From Enterobacter sp. EA-1 (GTDB lineage Bacteria > Pseudomonadota > Gammaproteobacteria > Enterobacterales > Enterobacteriaceae), in the NCBI GenBank assembly GCA_002886105.1, contig CP025776.1, positions 3,286,001 to 3,350,000 on the forward strand: a stretch of DNA of 64,000 nucleotides, in the 5' to 3' direction. The notes below the pieces were generated by a model. The model did no database searches. It saw nothing but the letters and a program-made list of their open reading frames with translations, and was not told the origin of the DNA. The translations under genes were made by a program, and so were the position numbers. Within the stretch, counting starts at the first letter, position 1. Every line of letters starts with the position of its first letter. Of the stretch, positions 1 to 12,773 are shown in pieces.

Positions 1-193
1 GCCATCATTGCCGTCGCAGGCGACTGTTCCAGCGGTTGTGCAGGACTGTCGGTTGATCGCCCTGCGTGGCTGAGCTATCAACAGGTATCACTTCAGGCTC
101 ATCGGCCTGCACACTAAACAGCGGAGCGAATGCAAATGCCAGACACAAACTCAGCGCCGACATTCGACGACCATACAACTTCTCAAGCACCAT
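1..193 (-). CDS. ldtD: L,D-transpeptidase LdtD, N-terminal fragment (cut by window edge)
   Basis: Only the first part of the gene lies in the window. LdtD (YcbB) is a periplasmic L,D-transpeptidase that makes 3-3 cross-links in peptidoglycan. The chosen ATG gives a basic start followed by a hydrophobic stretch and an AxA-like cleavage region (FSVQADEPEVIP), which matches the signal peptide and first mature residues of E. coli YcbB. The frame breaks near position 70; in the next frame the reading AQPLEQSPATAMM continues as in orthologs. The catalytic domain lies outside the window. The gene sits upstream of mukB, as in E. coli. Confidence 0.85.
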
Positions 194-330
194 CCCTTGC
201 CCCCTGTTTCTCTCACATTTGCGCATGACGAATACGTCAGCTTTCTATCAGTATATAAACAGCAAAAACCATTTGCCTGACCCGGTGTAAAGAAGTTTAA
301 AGATAAAAAACCGGCAGGCATAGCGATCAA

Positions 331-365
331 AAATAAAAAGGGCGACATATATGCCGCCCTTTGAA
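331..365 (-). terminator. Intrinsic terminator after mukB
   Basis: On the minus strand an AAAGGGCG stem pairs with CGCCCTTT around a short loop and is followed by a T-rich tract. It lies about 15 bases after the mukB stop and would end the cmoM-mukFEB transcript. Confidence 0.75.
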
Positions 366-378
366 TTCATCACAAACG

Positions 379-3300
379 CTATGAGGCGTCTGCGGTACCC
401 GGCAATGTTTTCCGGTAGTTGCGCCGCGAAGCCGCGCAGACCGACCACATGCACATGTTCATGATTCTGGAAGACTTTACGCACCAGCTTATACGTAGTG
501 CCTTTTTCCGGGCTGATATTTTCCGGTGCGGCAATGATCAACTGCATCTCCAGACGTTCGCACAGCTCGAACAACGTCGCAATGGAACGGGCGTCGAGAC
601 GCGCCGCTTCATCGAGGAACAGCAGACGACACGGCGAAATATCTTTGCCGCGCAGGCGACGGGCTTCATCTTCCCAGCTCTGTACGACCATCACCAGAAT
701 CGACATCCCGGTACCGATAGCCTCCCCGGTGGAGAGCGCGCCGGATTCCGCACGCAGCCAGCCATCGGAGCCACGGTTAACTTCCACTTCCATCTCCAGA
801 TAGTTGCGGTAGTCCAGCAGCTCTTCACCAATGGTCTGCGGCGTACGCTGGCCCATATCGATTTGCGGGTTTAAACGCTGATACAGTTTCGCCAGCGCTT
901 CCGAGAAGGTCAGGCGGCTGCTGTTAAACAGATCCTGATGCTGCTCGTGTTGCTCAGAGAGCACCGTCAGCAACGTGGCATGGCTTTCCCGCACATTCAC
1001 ATTCAGGCGCACGCTGTTAACTTTGGCCGAAGGAGACGCTTTGCAGTCCCTCGGGTTCAGCATACGAATACGGTTCTGCTCGCGCTGGATGGTTTTACGA
1101 ATAATGTTCGCCACGCTACGGGAGCTGATTGCCAGTTTCTGTTCGCGGGAGGTCAGCTCTTCCGTCAGACGGCTGAGTTCGATCTCCATCTGTTCAATGG
1201 CTTCCAACCGGATCGTCAGTACGAATAATATCCTGACGGATACGCTCGCGCAGATGCTGATACACGGCGACAAAGAACTGGATCTTGCGCTCCGGACGTT
1301 TCGGATCTTCCGACATACGCAGCACGTCGCGCAGATGCTCATTGTCTGATACCGCCAGACGCAATGCCCCCAACGCCTTATCCGACATCGAACGCAGTTC
1401 GTCAGCAGAGAGATAAGCCAACTCACGGCGGTGCAAACGACGTTCCACGCCATTGTCTTTCACCATGCGCATTACCGCACACCAGCCCGCTTTTGCGGTC
1501 ACCACCTGCTCGCGCATCTCATGATAATCACGTTCCAGCTTGCGCAGTCTGCGGGTCAGGTTATCCATCTCCGCTTCACAGAAAGTGATCGCTTTTTCCA
1601 GTTGATTGCGACGGGCACGGTTGGTGGAGAGTTGCGCATGCAGTTCGTCGCGGCGAATACGCGCACGCTCTTCCGCGCCGCCATCCGCGCGGACGCCGAT
1701 GTCCTGCAACTCTTTTTGCAGATCGTTAAGCAGCTCTTTTTTGGTATCAAACGAACTCTTCAACGAAGCCAGCACCTGATTGTACTGACTGTACTGCGCC
1801 GCATGGCTACGCATCGCTTCACGGGCTTTGGTACGTTCCGCTTCCGCCTGCTCCAGAGGCGCTGACGCAGTTTTTCGTTGAGATCGTTGTTGCCGTTAAA
1901 CATTTCAGCCGCATCGGAATAGCTGAAATGGGCGCGACGTTGAACCACTTCCGCCAGCACAAACGCCTGCTGGCGCGCATCACGCTGTACCTGCTGGGAG
2001 GCTGCGTAATCTTCTTTTAACTGTTCAAACTGCTCCGGATCGCTTTGCAGCACCGACACCATCGGTTCCAGTTTTGCCAGCTGGTTGCCAAACTGCTGAA
2101 TAAAGCGGGCGGCTTCCTGCGCCTCATCCGAGGCGCTCCTGGATCTCATCCACGCGATCCGCCAGCGTGTCGTCAGTCAGCAAGTTGATGCGTGGCAACA
2201 AGCGGTTAAGCTGCGCCACGCCCTCTTTCGCCAGATCAAACTGTACGCGACTTTGCTGGTTGTCGTTTTCATGGGCGCTGATGGCGCGCTCCAGCTCGCC
2301 GCGGCGGCTGTTGAGCGTGCGGATCTCCGCTTCCGGATCGTCTTCGAACGCCACCGCCAGATGGCTGCCAATAAAGCGACTGAACGCCTGATGCAGACGC
2401 TGCGTTTTTGCACATCGAAAGAGAGGGTGGCAAAACGCTCCGCCAGTTCTTCACGTTCGGCGTGCAGGCTTTCAATACGGCTTTCGCGGGCCGCGCGGCC
2501 AAACAGCGGCAGCGACGGGAAACGGGAGTAACGCCACTGGCGATCGGCGATCTTCACAACCACCGCTTTTTCCAGCTCATCAACGCTAAACACGCTGTCA
2601 TCAAAGGACTGCGGATCCCCTTCAATCAGATAGAGATCTTCCGGGCAATCATCCAGACCTTCCAGCATTTCGGCGATCTGCGACAGATCCGGCACCACAA
2701 TGGCATGGCGCGACGGACCGTACAGCGCAGAGTAGTACGGCGCATCGTCAATGCTGACATCATCGTAAATTTCCGACAGCAGCACGCCGCCAAAGCGTTC
2801 CGCCAGCGCATTCAGACGCCCGTCTTCCGCGCCGCCGAGGCTGGCTTAAACGTTCAATTTCGTCATCCACTGCGCGTTTGCGCGCGCCGACTTCGTCACG
2901 TTCAACGATGGCTTCGCGCTCACGCTCCAGCAGTTGTTGCAGGTATTCGGTCACATCCTGACCGGATTCAAACTGTTCGCCGCTCTGCTCACTCAGTTGC
3001 GTCAGGCTGCTCTGCGCTGCCAGCCAGACAGGGGCGCGTTTAGTCAGTGACTGAATGCGTGATTGCAGTTGCTCCAATTCCTGACGCATCGCCATGCGCT
3101 GTTCACCCGCAGCAGCAACGTTATCGGACAGTGCCGCGATTTGCGCTTCCAGTTGCTGATGCAGCGCCTCTAACTCTTCGGCGTCGTACTGCTTGCCCTG
3201 ACGTTTGCAGAACTCCGCCAGCAAACGTTCAGCGTCCTGCTGCTCGCGCAGACGTTGCTCCAGCTCATTCAGGCGCATACGCAGCGGCTGAACCTGCTCT

Positions 3301-4842
3301 GCTAAATGACGCTGGTTAACGCCATCGCGCAATAAGTCGCGGGCGACATCCCGGGGAGGCTTCGTCACGGGCCAGCGGGCCATTGATTGCCGCCACCAGT
3401 TGATACGCCTGCTCAAACTGGCTGTGCGCCGTCTGGGCAACGCTCAGTTTTTGATCCAGTGACAGCAGTTTTTCCGTGGCTTCCAGCTCTTTCGCACCGG
3501 AAGGTTTCCAGCCATTCATCGGCGGTTTCCGCCGTCAGATCCGGCAGACGGCACAGCTCTTTCGCACGCTGTAACGCTTGCAGAGCACTGGTTGTACTGG
3601 ATAGCGCGGGTTTGCTGAACGTCCAGCGCCTGCTGGTAGTCGGCAAGCTGGCTTTTCAGCTCATCCACTTCCAGTTCCGCCGCGTCGGCACGGGCTTCGT
3701 TCTCTTCCGGCGCTCAGCGGCTTCCGCCACCACTTCATGCTGTTCTTCGAGACGAATGCTCAGCTCGTCCAGATCCGCTTCGTAGCGCTCAATTTTTTCC
3801 TGTTGACGCAGTGCGGTCTGCACCAGATTCAGGTGATCGCTGGCGGCCTGATAATCCGCTTCCAGATCCCCTTCCGATCCGGCGTGCTCAGAGAGCTCGC
3901 GCGCCATATCCACATGCTTGTATTGTTCCGCCGCCAGTTGCTGACGCGAGGTAAACAGTTCACGACGGAACTCCAGTGCCTTATCCAGATGCACCCGACG
4001 TTCGTTAGCGTGGCGCATATAATCCGCCGCCACATAGTTGGTGGCTTCACTGATTAAATGCTTAAACAGATCGCGATCCGACTGGGTCACACGGATCGCT
4101 TCCAGCGTCATGCGGTTTTCGCGCAGCGCGGCTTCCCATGTCCTCGGAACGCCTTACGAACGCCGCTGTTTTCCGGTAACAGGTAATCACGCAGAGAGCG
4201 GGTAATGGCGCTGGAGATCCCACCGTACAGCGAGGCCTCAATCAGGCGATAGAACTTACTGCGATCCGAAGCAGAACGCAGACGCCGCGCGACAATGCCC
4301 AGATCGAACATCAGCGCATGGTAGTCAGTGATGGAGTTGAATTGCTTAAACTGTACGCCTTCCATCGCATCCAGTTTGTCTTTCACTTCCTGCAGCGACA
4401 AAACTCGCGCACCGGCGTTCGTTCAGGGTTTCCGTCAATAACTGGGTTGGCAGCACGGCTGTCGGCAGGCCCTGAATGGCAAACGGTTTGATGTCCACTT
4501 TACGATCGCGACCGGCAACCTGCTGCAGACGCACCCCCACCAGCACACGCTGATGACGGGAGTTGATCACATCGAGCACCGAATAACAGACACCCGCTTT
4601 TAACTTCCCGTGCAGACCCTTATCGCGGGAGCCCGACGTGGCCCCGGCTTCGGTGGTGTTACGGAAATGCAGCAGCGTCAGATCCGGAATCAATGCGGTG
4701 ACAAACGCCGCCATAGTGGTGGATTTCCCGGCGCCGTTCCCCCCGGAGAGGGTGGTTACCAGCTCATCCAGGGTCAAAGGTGCGGGCAAAAGCCGTTCCA
4801 GTTAATCAGCGTTAGTGAACGAAACTTACCGCGATCGATCAT
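379..4842 (-). CDS. mukB: Chromosome partition protein MukB (frame-broken in this sequence)
   Basis: MukB is the SMC-like ATPase of the MukBEF condensin, which compacts and segregates the chromosome. The 4464-base span matches the roughly 1486-residue E. coli protein from [10 protein letters not shown] to the C-terminus. Walker A (GGNGAGKST) is near residue 34, long coiled coils fill the middle, and the signature segment [11 protein letters not shown] and Walker [12 protein letters not shown] are near the end. The frame is broken at many points (for example near 1050, 1205, 2130, 2850, 3355, 3500, 3710, 4135, 4420 and 4790). Each break keeps ortholog-like sequence on both sides, so the native gene is probably intact. 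Its ATG overlaps the mukE stop (TAATG). Confidence 0.95.
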
Positions 4843-5543
4843 TACTCTTCCTCCGAGCTATCCGGCTGATTGTCTTCAGGCTCATCATTGAGCTGCAGGT
4901 GGTTTTCGACAGGCATCGCTTCACCGTCGCGGATCATGCGCAGTTGCGCCTCGCGCGGATCATCGCCTGAACGGACATCCGCGCCAAAGCGGAACACCGA
5001 TTCAGTGATGCGAAACTTGCTGCTGTCATTACCCATAAACCAGATCATGCCAAGGCGGCGCAGACGGTTTAACGAGGAGCGCACCTTTTCCTGCAGTTTT
5101 TGCCGGTCCGGTCAGAACCGGTTGAGCGGTTGTTAACCAGCTTCAACAGTTTCGGTTCATCCGCCAGCGACAACAGCTCGTCATACAGCTCCTGCTGGGT
5201 GAAGATCCTTCATTGGCCAGACGTTCCGGGCTGAGATAGAGGTAGCACAGGATTTTGCCGACCATCATATCCAGTTCGGAAAGCACCGAACGCGGGATAA
5301 GCGTGGTTGAACGCGGGCGCAGGTAGAAGAAACCTTCCGGCGCGCGGATCAACTCAACGTTGTAGCGGGCGTAAAACTCTTCCGGTACTCCGGAAATCCA
5401 TTAAAAGGCGTGATTATCCAGCTCGTCGAGACCAATATGTCTGCCCGAGCGTAGTGCGCTGTCCAGCGCCGGAAACAGCAAGAGTTAGCCAATGCCTGCG
5501 CCAGTTTAACCGGCATCACTTGTTCAATATTTGTCGATGACAT
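4842..5543 (-). CDS. mukE: Chromosome partition protein MukE (frame-broken)
   Basis: MukE is the KITE-type winged-helix subunit that bridges MukF and MukB in the MukBEF condensin. The start at [19 protein letters not shown] and the acidic C-terminal tail ending DSSEEE match E. coli MukE, and the span is close to the usual 234 codons. Breaks near 5110, 5205, 5395 and 5480 split it into pieces that each align in order. It overlaps the 3' end of mukF by about 20 bases and the start of mukB by one base, so translational coupling is likely. Confidence 0.93.
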
Positions 5544-6848
5544 GCGCCTGTACCTTGGCTCCGTAATCATTAATCGGCTGCCATTTCGGCGGCAGGCCGG
5601 TGAAATCTGCTTGCGCTACGCCGAGACGTACCGCCTGATCAACCACAATGCGCGCAATGTCGAAATGACGAACGCGTGGATACTGCGCCAGATACTCGCG
5701 GGCCACCGTGCCGAGATCCAACGGCACCCCTTTGGTCTTATAAATTGCCAGTTGCTGCTCGATCATCGCCGCAAGCTGCTCGCGGATTTCGTTAAACTCT
5801 TCGAACTCCAGATCCGGTGGAAGTTCGCCGGTGACTTCTTCGTCGCGCAGCGCCATCTCTTCATCGCGCATATCGAGTAAGCGGTCAGCATTGGCGTAAG
5901 TCAGCGCCCATGGGGCATCGAAATATGACTGTACCGACTGGCGCAGACGTTGGGCAAAGACGCGGTTTTTATCCATATCAATGGCAGTACGGATAAATTT
6001 ATGCACGTGACGGTCATAGCCGATCCACAGGTCAATCGCCTGTTGACCCCAGCTCACAATGCGGTCCAGCTTGCTTTGCAGGTTGAACACCAGCTGGTCG
6101 AGGAACTCCAAATCGCTGTGCGCCATGGTCGCATCCTGGATGCGCAGCAAATTGGCCTGCAATTTGTCTCCGGCGGCTTCCAGCGTATCCTGCAGCTCGC
6201 GCAATGTGCCGGAGGTTTCCGACAGCAACATTTCGCAACTGGAAATCGCCGCGCGCGCCAGTCTTTGTTCAGCAACTGGGCAATGTCATCTTTCACCTGC
6301 TGCTGCTGCTCATCCATCACACGCTGGGTGAGATCGATGCTGTCGAAGATCTCCGCCACCGAATATTTTAACGGCGCATAGACGTTACGGTGCCAGTGAA
6401 ACTCATCACCGCCCTCGTCCGCCGCATCGGCAGCGCGTTTTAACTCCCCGCCACGATCGACAACTGCATCGAGAGGCGCAGCGTAGAAAACTCGCGCTGA
6501 CGGATGTAGTAGTCCGTGATACCGATACCCAACGGCGTCAAACGGTAGATCGCATTGCCTTCCGTTAACTCACTGGTGAAACGGTTTAATAAACGCTGAC
6601 GCACCATATCGTTAATGGCGTTGTTGGCGCGCTGAATGATGGTTTCACTGGTTTGTTCAAATGCATCACTCACATAACGAAAGGCATCCACCAGCTCGCC
6701 TTCGCTCATTTCACCGTCCAGACGCTCGCCGTTAAGCGTGGCGACAGCCAGCAAAAAAGAGAGCCTGTCGACCGGTAGCGAGATGGAGAAATCATTCTTT
6801 CTGGCCCGAGGCAACCAGTTCGGGGACTGTCTGGGAAAATTCACTCAT
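5524..6848 (-). CDS. mukF: Chromosome partition protein MukF, kleisin (frame-broken)
   Basis: MukF is the kleisin of MukBEF: an N-terminal winged-helix dimerisation domain, a middle region that binds MukE, and a C-terminal winged helix that binds the MukB head. The end ([13 protein letters not shown]) is identical in form to E. coli. The start [13 protein letters not shown] is recovered once one break near 6808 is corrected: CCGAGG stands where CCAGG is needed, giving [12 protein letters not shown]. Further breaks lie near 6240 and 6450. The first ATG overlaps the end of cmoM. Confidence 0.93.
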
Positions 6849-7631
6849 CGTTTGTCCTTCCATCGATTTGCGGCCTAAGCGCGGTCACGTGAATATAGCG
6901 GCCAAGACTGATGTACGGCTCCGGCGGCAATAGCGCGTTTCCAGTTCAAGCAACGCATCGAAACAGTCGTGCTGCTGGTGTTTCTCGCGAAGGTAATCGT
7001 GAAAAACACGTACGCCGGTTTTACCGGTTATCTGCCAGCCAATCTGTTCAAGCCAGCCGTAGACGTCCGCTGGAACGCGCGGATGGTCCGGGGAGAGAGT
7101 CCGTTTTTACGTTTCGGCATACCTGCCCGCACGTAATCAAAATTCCCTGCCACCATATTGTGCATCAATAGCCCGTCGGCGTTATAGAACATCAACGACA
7201 ACGCACCGCCAGGCGCAGCACCGACCATAAAGTCTGCAATACGCTGACGGGTTCCGCGACCCATTCAAGCACAGCATGGAACAATATCAGATCAACCGGC
7301 GATTCCAAATGCTGCGCAATGTCCTGAGCGGCGCATTGTACGAAATGCATGTTACCGCTCACACCTTTCTCGTCTGCCGCAGCCTGCGCGCGTGCAATCA
7401 TCTCTTTTGACACATCGCACAGCGTCACCTGATGGCCGCGCTGCGCTCATACGGATCGCCGTTTGCCCTTCTCCGCCGCCAGCATCCAGCACGTGTAATG
7501 TGCGGTCCCATTGACGCCAGCAATACATCAAGATCCTGCCAGAGGATTGCCTGACGCAACTGGCCTTTGGTGGTGCCATAGATGTGGCGTGAGAATTTCT
7601 CCGCGATGTCGTCGAAATTTCGATCCTTCAT
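6841..7631 (-). CDS. cmoM: tRNA 5-carboxymethoxyuridine methyltransferase CmoM (frame-broken)
   Basis: CmoM (SmtA) uses SAM to methylate cmo5U at tRNA position 34, giving mcmo5U. The N-terminus [20 protein letters not shown] matches E. coli CmoM and is followed by the SAM-binding motif [11 protein letters not shown], read across a frame break near 7495. The segment [11 protein letters not shown] is typical of class I methyltransferases. Breaks also occur near 7215 and around 6900-7080. The span fits about 261 residues. It is first in the cmoM-mukF-mukE-mukB operon and its stop overlaps the mukF start. Confidence 0.9.
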
Positions 7632-7750
7632 GGCCGCTCCACGCTTGCGACAAAACCGCTATTTTGTCACAGCCGTAACGATAATGAACCCACCTGATGT
7701 AAGATCCGCTGGGAAATCACCTGCTGTATGCTCAAAAGGAGACGGATACG

Positions 7751-8529
7751 GTGCTTTTTACCCTCAAAAAAATACATTGGTGGCCTGATGCTGCCCCTGC
7801 CTTTCTTGCTTTTACTGATCGGTTTGGGTCTCGCGCTGGTGTGGTTCAGCCGCTGGCAAAAAACCGGCAAAGCGGTTGTCACCCTTGGCTGGGTGGCGCT
7901 GTTGCTGTTAAGCCTGCAACCTGTCGCCGATGGTCTGTTAAAACCTATCGAAGATAAATACCCCCACACTGGCGCGGTACTCAGCCGGTAAAATATATCG
8001 TGATCCTCGGCGGTGGCTATGCACCGGAACGACGACTGGGCCCCCAGTTCTAATCTGATCAGCAACAGCTTACCGCGGCTCAATGAAGGGATCCGCCTGT
8101 GGCTGGCGAACCGCTGTGCAAAACTTATCTTTACCGGCGCGGCGGCTAAAACCAACCCGGTCAGCACTGCCGAAGCCGGCGCGCGCGTGGCGGAAAGCAC
8201 AGGCGTGCCGCGTAGCAACATCATCACACTCGATGAACCGAAAGATACGGAGGAGGAAGCGGCGGCGGTCAAAGCAGCGATTGGCGATGCGCCTTTCCTG
8301 CTGGTCACCTCCGCATCGCATCTGCCACGGGCAATGATCTTTTTCCAGCATGTCGGGCTGCATCCTCTTCCCGCCCCTGCCAACCAGCTGGCGGTCACCT
8401 CGCCGCTTAATCTGAACGGTTATCCCCTCCCGGTCTGGCTGTTGCACAGCGACCGGGTGGGATATGAAACGCTGGGAAGAGTCTGGCAGTGGCTGAAAGG
8501 CAGCTCAGGAGAGCCAGGGGGAGCAGTGA
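7751..8529 (+). CDS. elyC: Envelope biogenesis factor ElyC (DUF218; frame-broken)
   Basis: ElyC (YcbC) is an inner-membrane DUF218 protein needed for normal peptidoglycan and lipid-carrier metabolism in E. coli. The GTG start gives MLFTLKK and then, after a one-base excess near 7770, GGLMLPLPFLLLLIGLGLAL, a first membrane segment. Downstream the DUF218 core is clear: APSSNLISNSLPRLNEGIRLW, then SASHLPRAMIFF, ending QWLKGSSGEP. A break also lies near 7980-8030. Removing one extra G near 8520 gives a stop that overlaps the convergent ycbJ by about 25 bases. Confidence 0.88.
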
Positions 8530-9401
8530 TTTAGAGGCCAGTTCGAAGTTGGTGCGGCTGAATTGCCCGGTATTTACCAGTTGCGCCACTTCGTCCCATA
8601 ACAGATACAGCCAGCGTCGCCAGAGGAACGACTCCGCCACTGGCGCACGCTGTAAGTAGTGCCAGAGCAGACCTTCCGCCTGCGCGCCATCCACCAGACG
8701 GAACAGTTCATATTCACGCGGCGCCCACAGCATAATGCCCGGCCCGACCATCGCCAGTAACTGATCGCTACGGGCATCTTTCAGCATGCTGCGCAGATTA
8801 AAGCTACCGTGCACCAGCACGCAATTATCGTTAAACCCTTCAAACAATGCAGGCAGGCACTCCCGGGTGCGAAACAGCACGCGTTTATCCTGCATTGTCA
8901 GCCCGGTATTGTGATACTGATTCAGGGTGGTCCACAGCACTTCTACACGCTGGCGATACCGGATGGCCAGATGTTTTCCTGCGTGCTATCGACCGTTCCT
9001 ACGCAGCCGTGACTGTCCTGCCGATGCCGGGGCGAGCAGCCCTTCGACAATCTGATCTTTCAGTTGCTCCCAGCGTTCCGGCGTACGGGCAGGCGCTTCA
9101 ACGGGAACACCGCGCAGACGCTCAATCAGCAGCACATCCGGCCCCGGATGCTCTTCATGGGTCATGACGCCGTAGACCACCGGCATCCGCACCGTACCGC
9201 TGCGTGCGAGCATTGAAATTTTCGAGGGCCAACTGTCGCGCAAGACCCGGCGTGGAGAAGCTTCTCGCCAGTAATGGCATCGGGTTGCCCTTACTGTCAT
9301 ATAAGGACCAGAGTGCCGAGTCAGGTTTTTTCGCTGACGCACTCCATACGACTCAATTTTTCTCCCAGCAGATGACTTAGTTCGGCGCGCAGTTGTTCCA
9401 T
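8505..9401 (-). CDS. ycbJ: YcbJ, kinase-fold protein of unknown role (frame-broken)
   Basis: This matches E. coli YcbJ over its whole length, from MEQLRAELSHLLGEKLSRM to ASKSLLPWLS. It is a cytoplasmic protein with a fold resembling aminoglycoside phosphotransferases and kinases. Conserved stretches include RMPVVYGVMTHEEHPGPD and FNDNCVLVHGSFNLRSM, the latter resembling the HGD-type catalytic loop of the APH family, here HGSF (inference). No substrate is known to me. Breaks occur near 8525 (an extra C at a CCTGG), 8940-9020 and 9240-9330. Confidence 0.85.
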
Positions 9402-9515
9402 AGCAGATGCCCTCATCAAGACTACTGCTTTTATAATGAGCGCCAGGCGCGAGATGTCACCCTGATGAGATCAAAACAGTTTAAGAATTTGGCTGTTTGA
9501 GGGAGAAATCCCCCT

Positions 9516-10466
<951 letters not shown>

Positions 10467-10513
10467 TTTTCCTCCTGATGCACCGACGATTAACGGGTTA
10501 ACATATTCAATTC

Positions 10514-11750
10514 TTACACCGCGCCTGTTTCCCAGACCAGCGCGCAATGCCAAAACAGCCCTTCCGGCAGACGAGAAAAGGTGACCCCGCTGCGCGCCCT
10601 GCCAACGGGCAAAATCGGTTATTGCAGCTTGCAGCCCCTTTTCCAGTGCGTCGCCGGGTTTCACGCCCGCTTCAAGATAGAGTGCAATAATTTCTAGTAC
10701 CCCTTCTTTGCGGTGCATTTTGGCATCCATACGCCCGACAAGCCGACCGCGATGCAGCAACGGCAGTACAAAATAGCCGAATTGCCGTTTTGGTGCTGGG
10801 GGTATAGCACTCCAGTCGATAGCTGAAATCAAACAACTGTTCTGCACGTTTGCGATCCCACACCACCGGGTCAAACGGCGAAAGCACCGCGCTGTGCGTG
10901 GCCCGCAGTTTATCGGCCTCGGCCTGCTCCAGCAGTGGCAGCAGTGAAGCATGCAGCCATGCCGGGCCAATGTTCTCAACATTGACCGGGTAGATCTTTT
11001 GCGCGGCCTGTAAACGCTCCAGCAGTACAGGTAAGGCGGGTTGACGCAGGCGATAGTAATCCGCCAGCCACTGAGCACGAAACAGCCCCAGACTGCGCGC
11101 GCGCTGTTTTCCAGCATGCGAAATTCAGCGTCGGCCTGCGGTAACAGATCTCGCGTATCATCCCAGTGCGGCATAACCCGATGGGTTAAATCATAAACAC
11201 GCTGAAAATTCCGGCGCTCAACCACCATCACTTTCCCGGCGGTAAATAATCCTTCGAGATGGCGTTTATGCGGTTTCCACTCCCACCAACCGCTGGTGCC
11301 TTTGCGTGGATGTTCGAAATCCACTGAACGCACCGGGCCATTTTGCTGGATATGCGCAATAAGCTGCGCAATTTCGTCCGCATGCTCTTCCATCCATGCA
11401 CTGGCGGTATTTCCACCCCATTTTATCCGGCGATAACATGCGGTGGCGCATCAGCGCAAAATCCTCACGCGGTAAAAAACAGGCTTCATGCGCCCAGTAC
11501 TCCATCAGCTCGCCGTTTTTCAGGGCTTCATCCAGCCACTGCGGCGGATAATGCCCCCGAGGCGGCTGAACAGGACCAGATAAGGGCTGCGGGCAACAAT
11601 ATTGATGGTATCAATTTGCAACAGCGACATACGCTGAATGGTGGTGAGGATATCTGCAGGTCTGGCGCGCCGTGAGGGTTTACGTAAGAGCCCTTGGGCG
11701 GCGAGATGCAGGTGACGGGCGGCGGTCAATGAAAGGTGCGGCACAGACAT
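10514..11750 (-). CDS. ycaQ: DNA interstrand cross-link glycosylase YcaQ (frame-broken)
   Basis: YcaQ belongs to the HTH_42/AlkX family of winged-helix DNA glycosylases, which unhook interstrand cross-links. The chosen ATG gives MSVPHLSLTAARHLHLAAQG, as in orthologs; a longer upstream start is possible but unconserved. Recognisable blocks include MSLLQIDTINIVARSPYLVLFSR (read in part), YWAHEACFLPREDF, GWWEWKPHKRHLEGLFTAGK and LSPFDPVVWDRKRAEQLFDF. Breaks occur near 10580, 10800, 11095, 11420 and 11560. The last codons give TGAV before TAA. The span fits about 410 residues. Confidence 0.9.
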
Positions 11751-11795
11751 GGGAGTTCCTGTTAAGTCAACAGGGCGCAGCCGATGCAACAGTCG

Positions 11796-12773
11796 TCAGC
11801 GCGCCAGAGTGATCAATTCCTGCAGTAATTTCTCCGCCCGTTCGCCTTCCAGTTGTGCGTCTACAGGCAAATACCACCAGTTGTCTTCGGCAAAAGCGCG
11901 GCACTTAACGGCATCTTTCTCAGTCATAACTAACGTCTGACCGGGTTTCACCAGTGCGTGGACATCATTATGGGTGAGCGCCTGATGATCGGCCAGTGCT
12001 ACCGTCTTTTCCAGCGTTACGCCACTTTCAGCAAGGGTAGTAAAAAAAACGAGGGGGATGGCCAATGCCCGCCATCGCCACCACATGCTTCAGATCGCGA
12101 ACTTCACGGCGCTCGCCGGTATGCAGGTTGATAGCCATCCCGGGCCGCAGACGCATCGGGATTTCATCGCGCTTTGCCACACCGCCATTGGTGATGACGG
12201 CATTGACTGTTTTCAGACGTGAAGCGCGCTCGCGCATCGGTCCGGCAGGCAACCACCAGCCATTGCCAAAGCGCCTGACGCCATCAATGACCACGATTTC
12301 CATATCACGGGCAAGCCGGTAGTGCTGCAAACCATCATCCGTGACAATAAGTTGCACCGGATGCTGTGCCAGAATCGCTTTAACAGCCTCGGTCCGCACA
12401 GGCGAGACAGCAACCGGCGCGCCCGTGCGCTGATAAATCAATACCGGCTCGTCCCCGGCTTGCGCCGTGGAGGTGGTTGAGGTCAATAGCAGGGGATAGC
12501 GATCCGCTTTGCCGCCATAACCACGCGAAACCACGCCAACACGGATGCCACGCTGCTGTAACTGCTCCACCAGCCAGATGACCACCGGTGTTTTACCATT
12601 GCCGCCAGCGGTCAGATTACCCACAACGACCACCGGGACAGGCGCGCGCCAGGGCTTTCTTCAGACCCAGACGATAGGCAAGACGAATAACACCGCTCAC
12701 GGGCCATAGAGCCGGAGAGCGGCAACAGCAACAGCCACAGCGGAGATTCACCGGACCAGATGCGCGCTATCAT
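11796..12773 (-). CDS. lpxK: Tetraacyldisaccharide 4'-kinase LpxK (frame-broken)
   Basis: LpxK phosphorylates the 4' position of the lipid A disaccharide at the inner membrane. The start [13 protein letters not shown] leads into a membrane helix. The P-loop is in [17 protein letters not shown], followed by [12 protein letters not shown] and [20 protein letters not shown]. Breaks lie near 12055 (one extra A in a run), 12640 (extra C at a CCTGG) and 12705. Its ATG overlaps the msbA stop (ATGA). The msbA-lpxK pair supplies and flips lipid A and is normally essential, which argues that the breaks are artefacts. Confidence 0.93.

Noticed and set aside
419-1349. Plus-strand open frames opposite the 3' part of mukB
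   Set aside because: Antisense shadows of a strongly conserved minus-strand gene, without ribosome sites or recognisable products.
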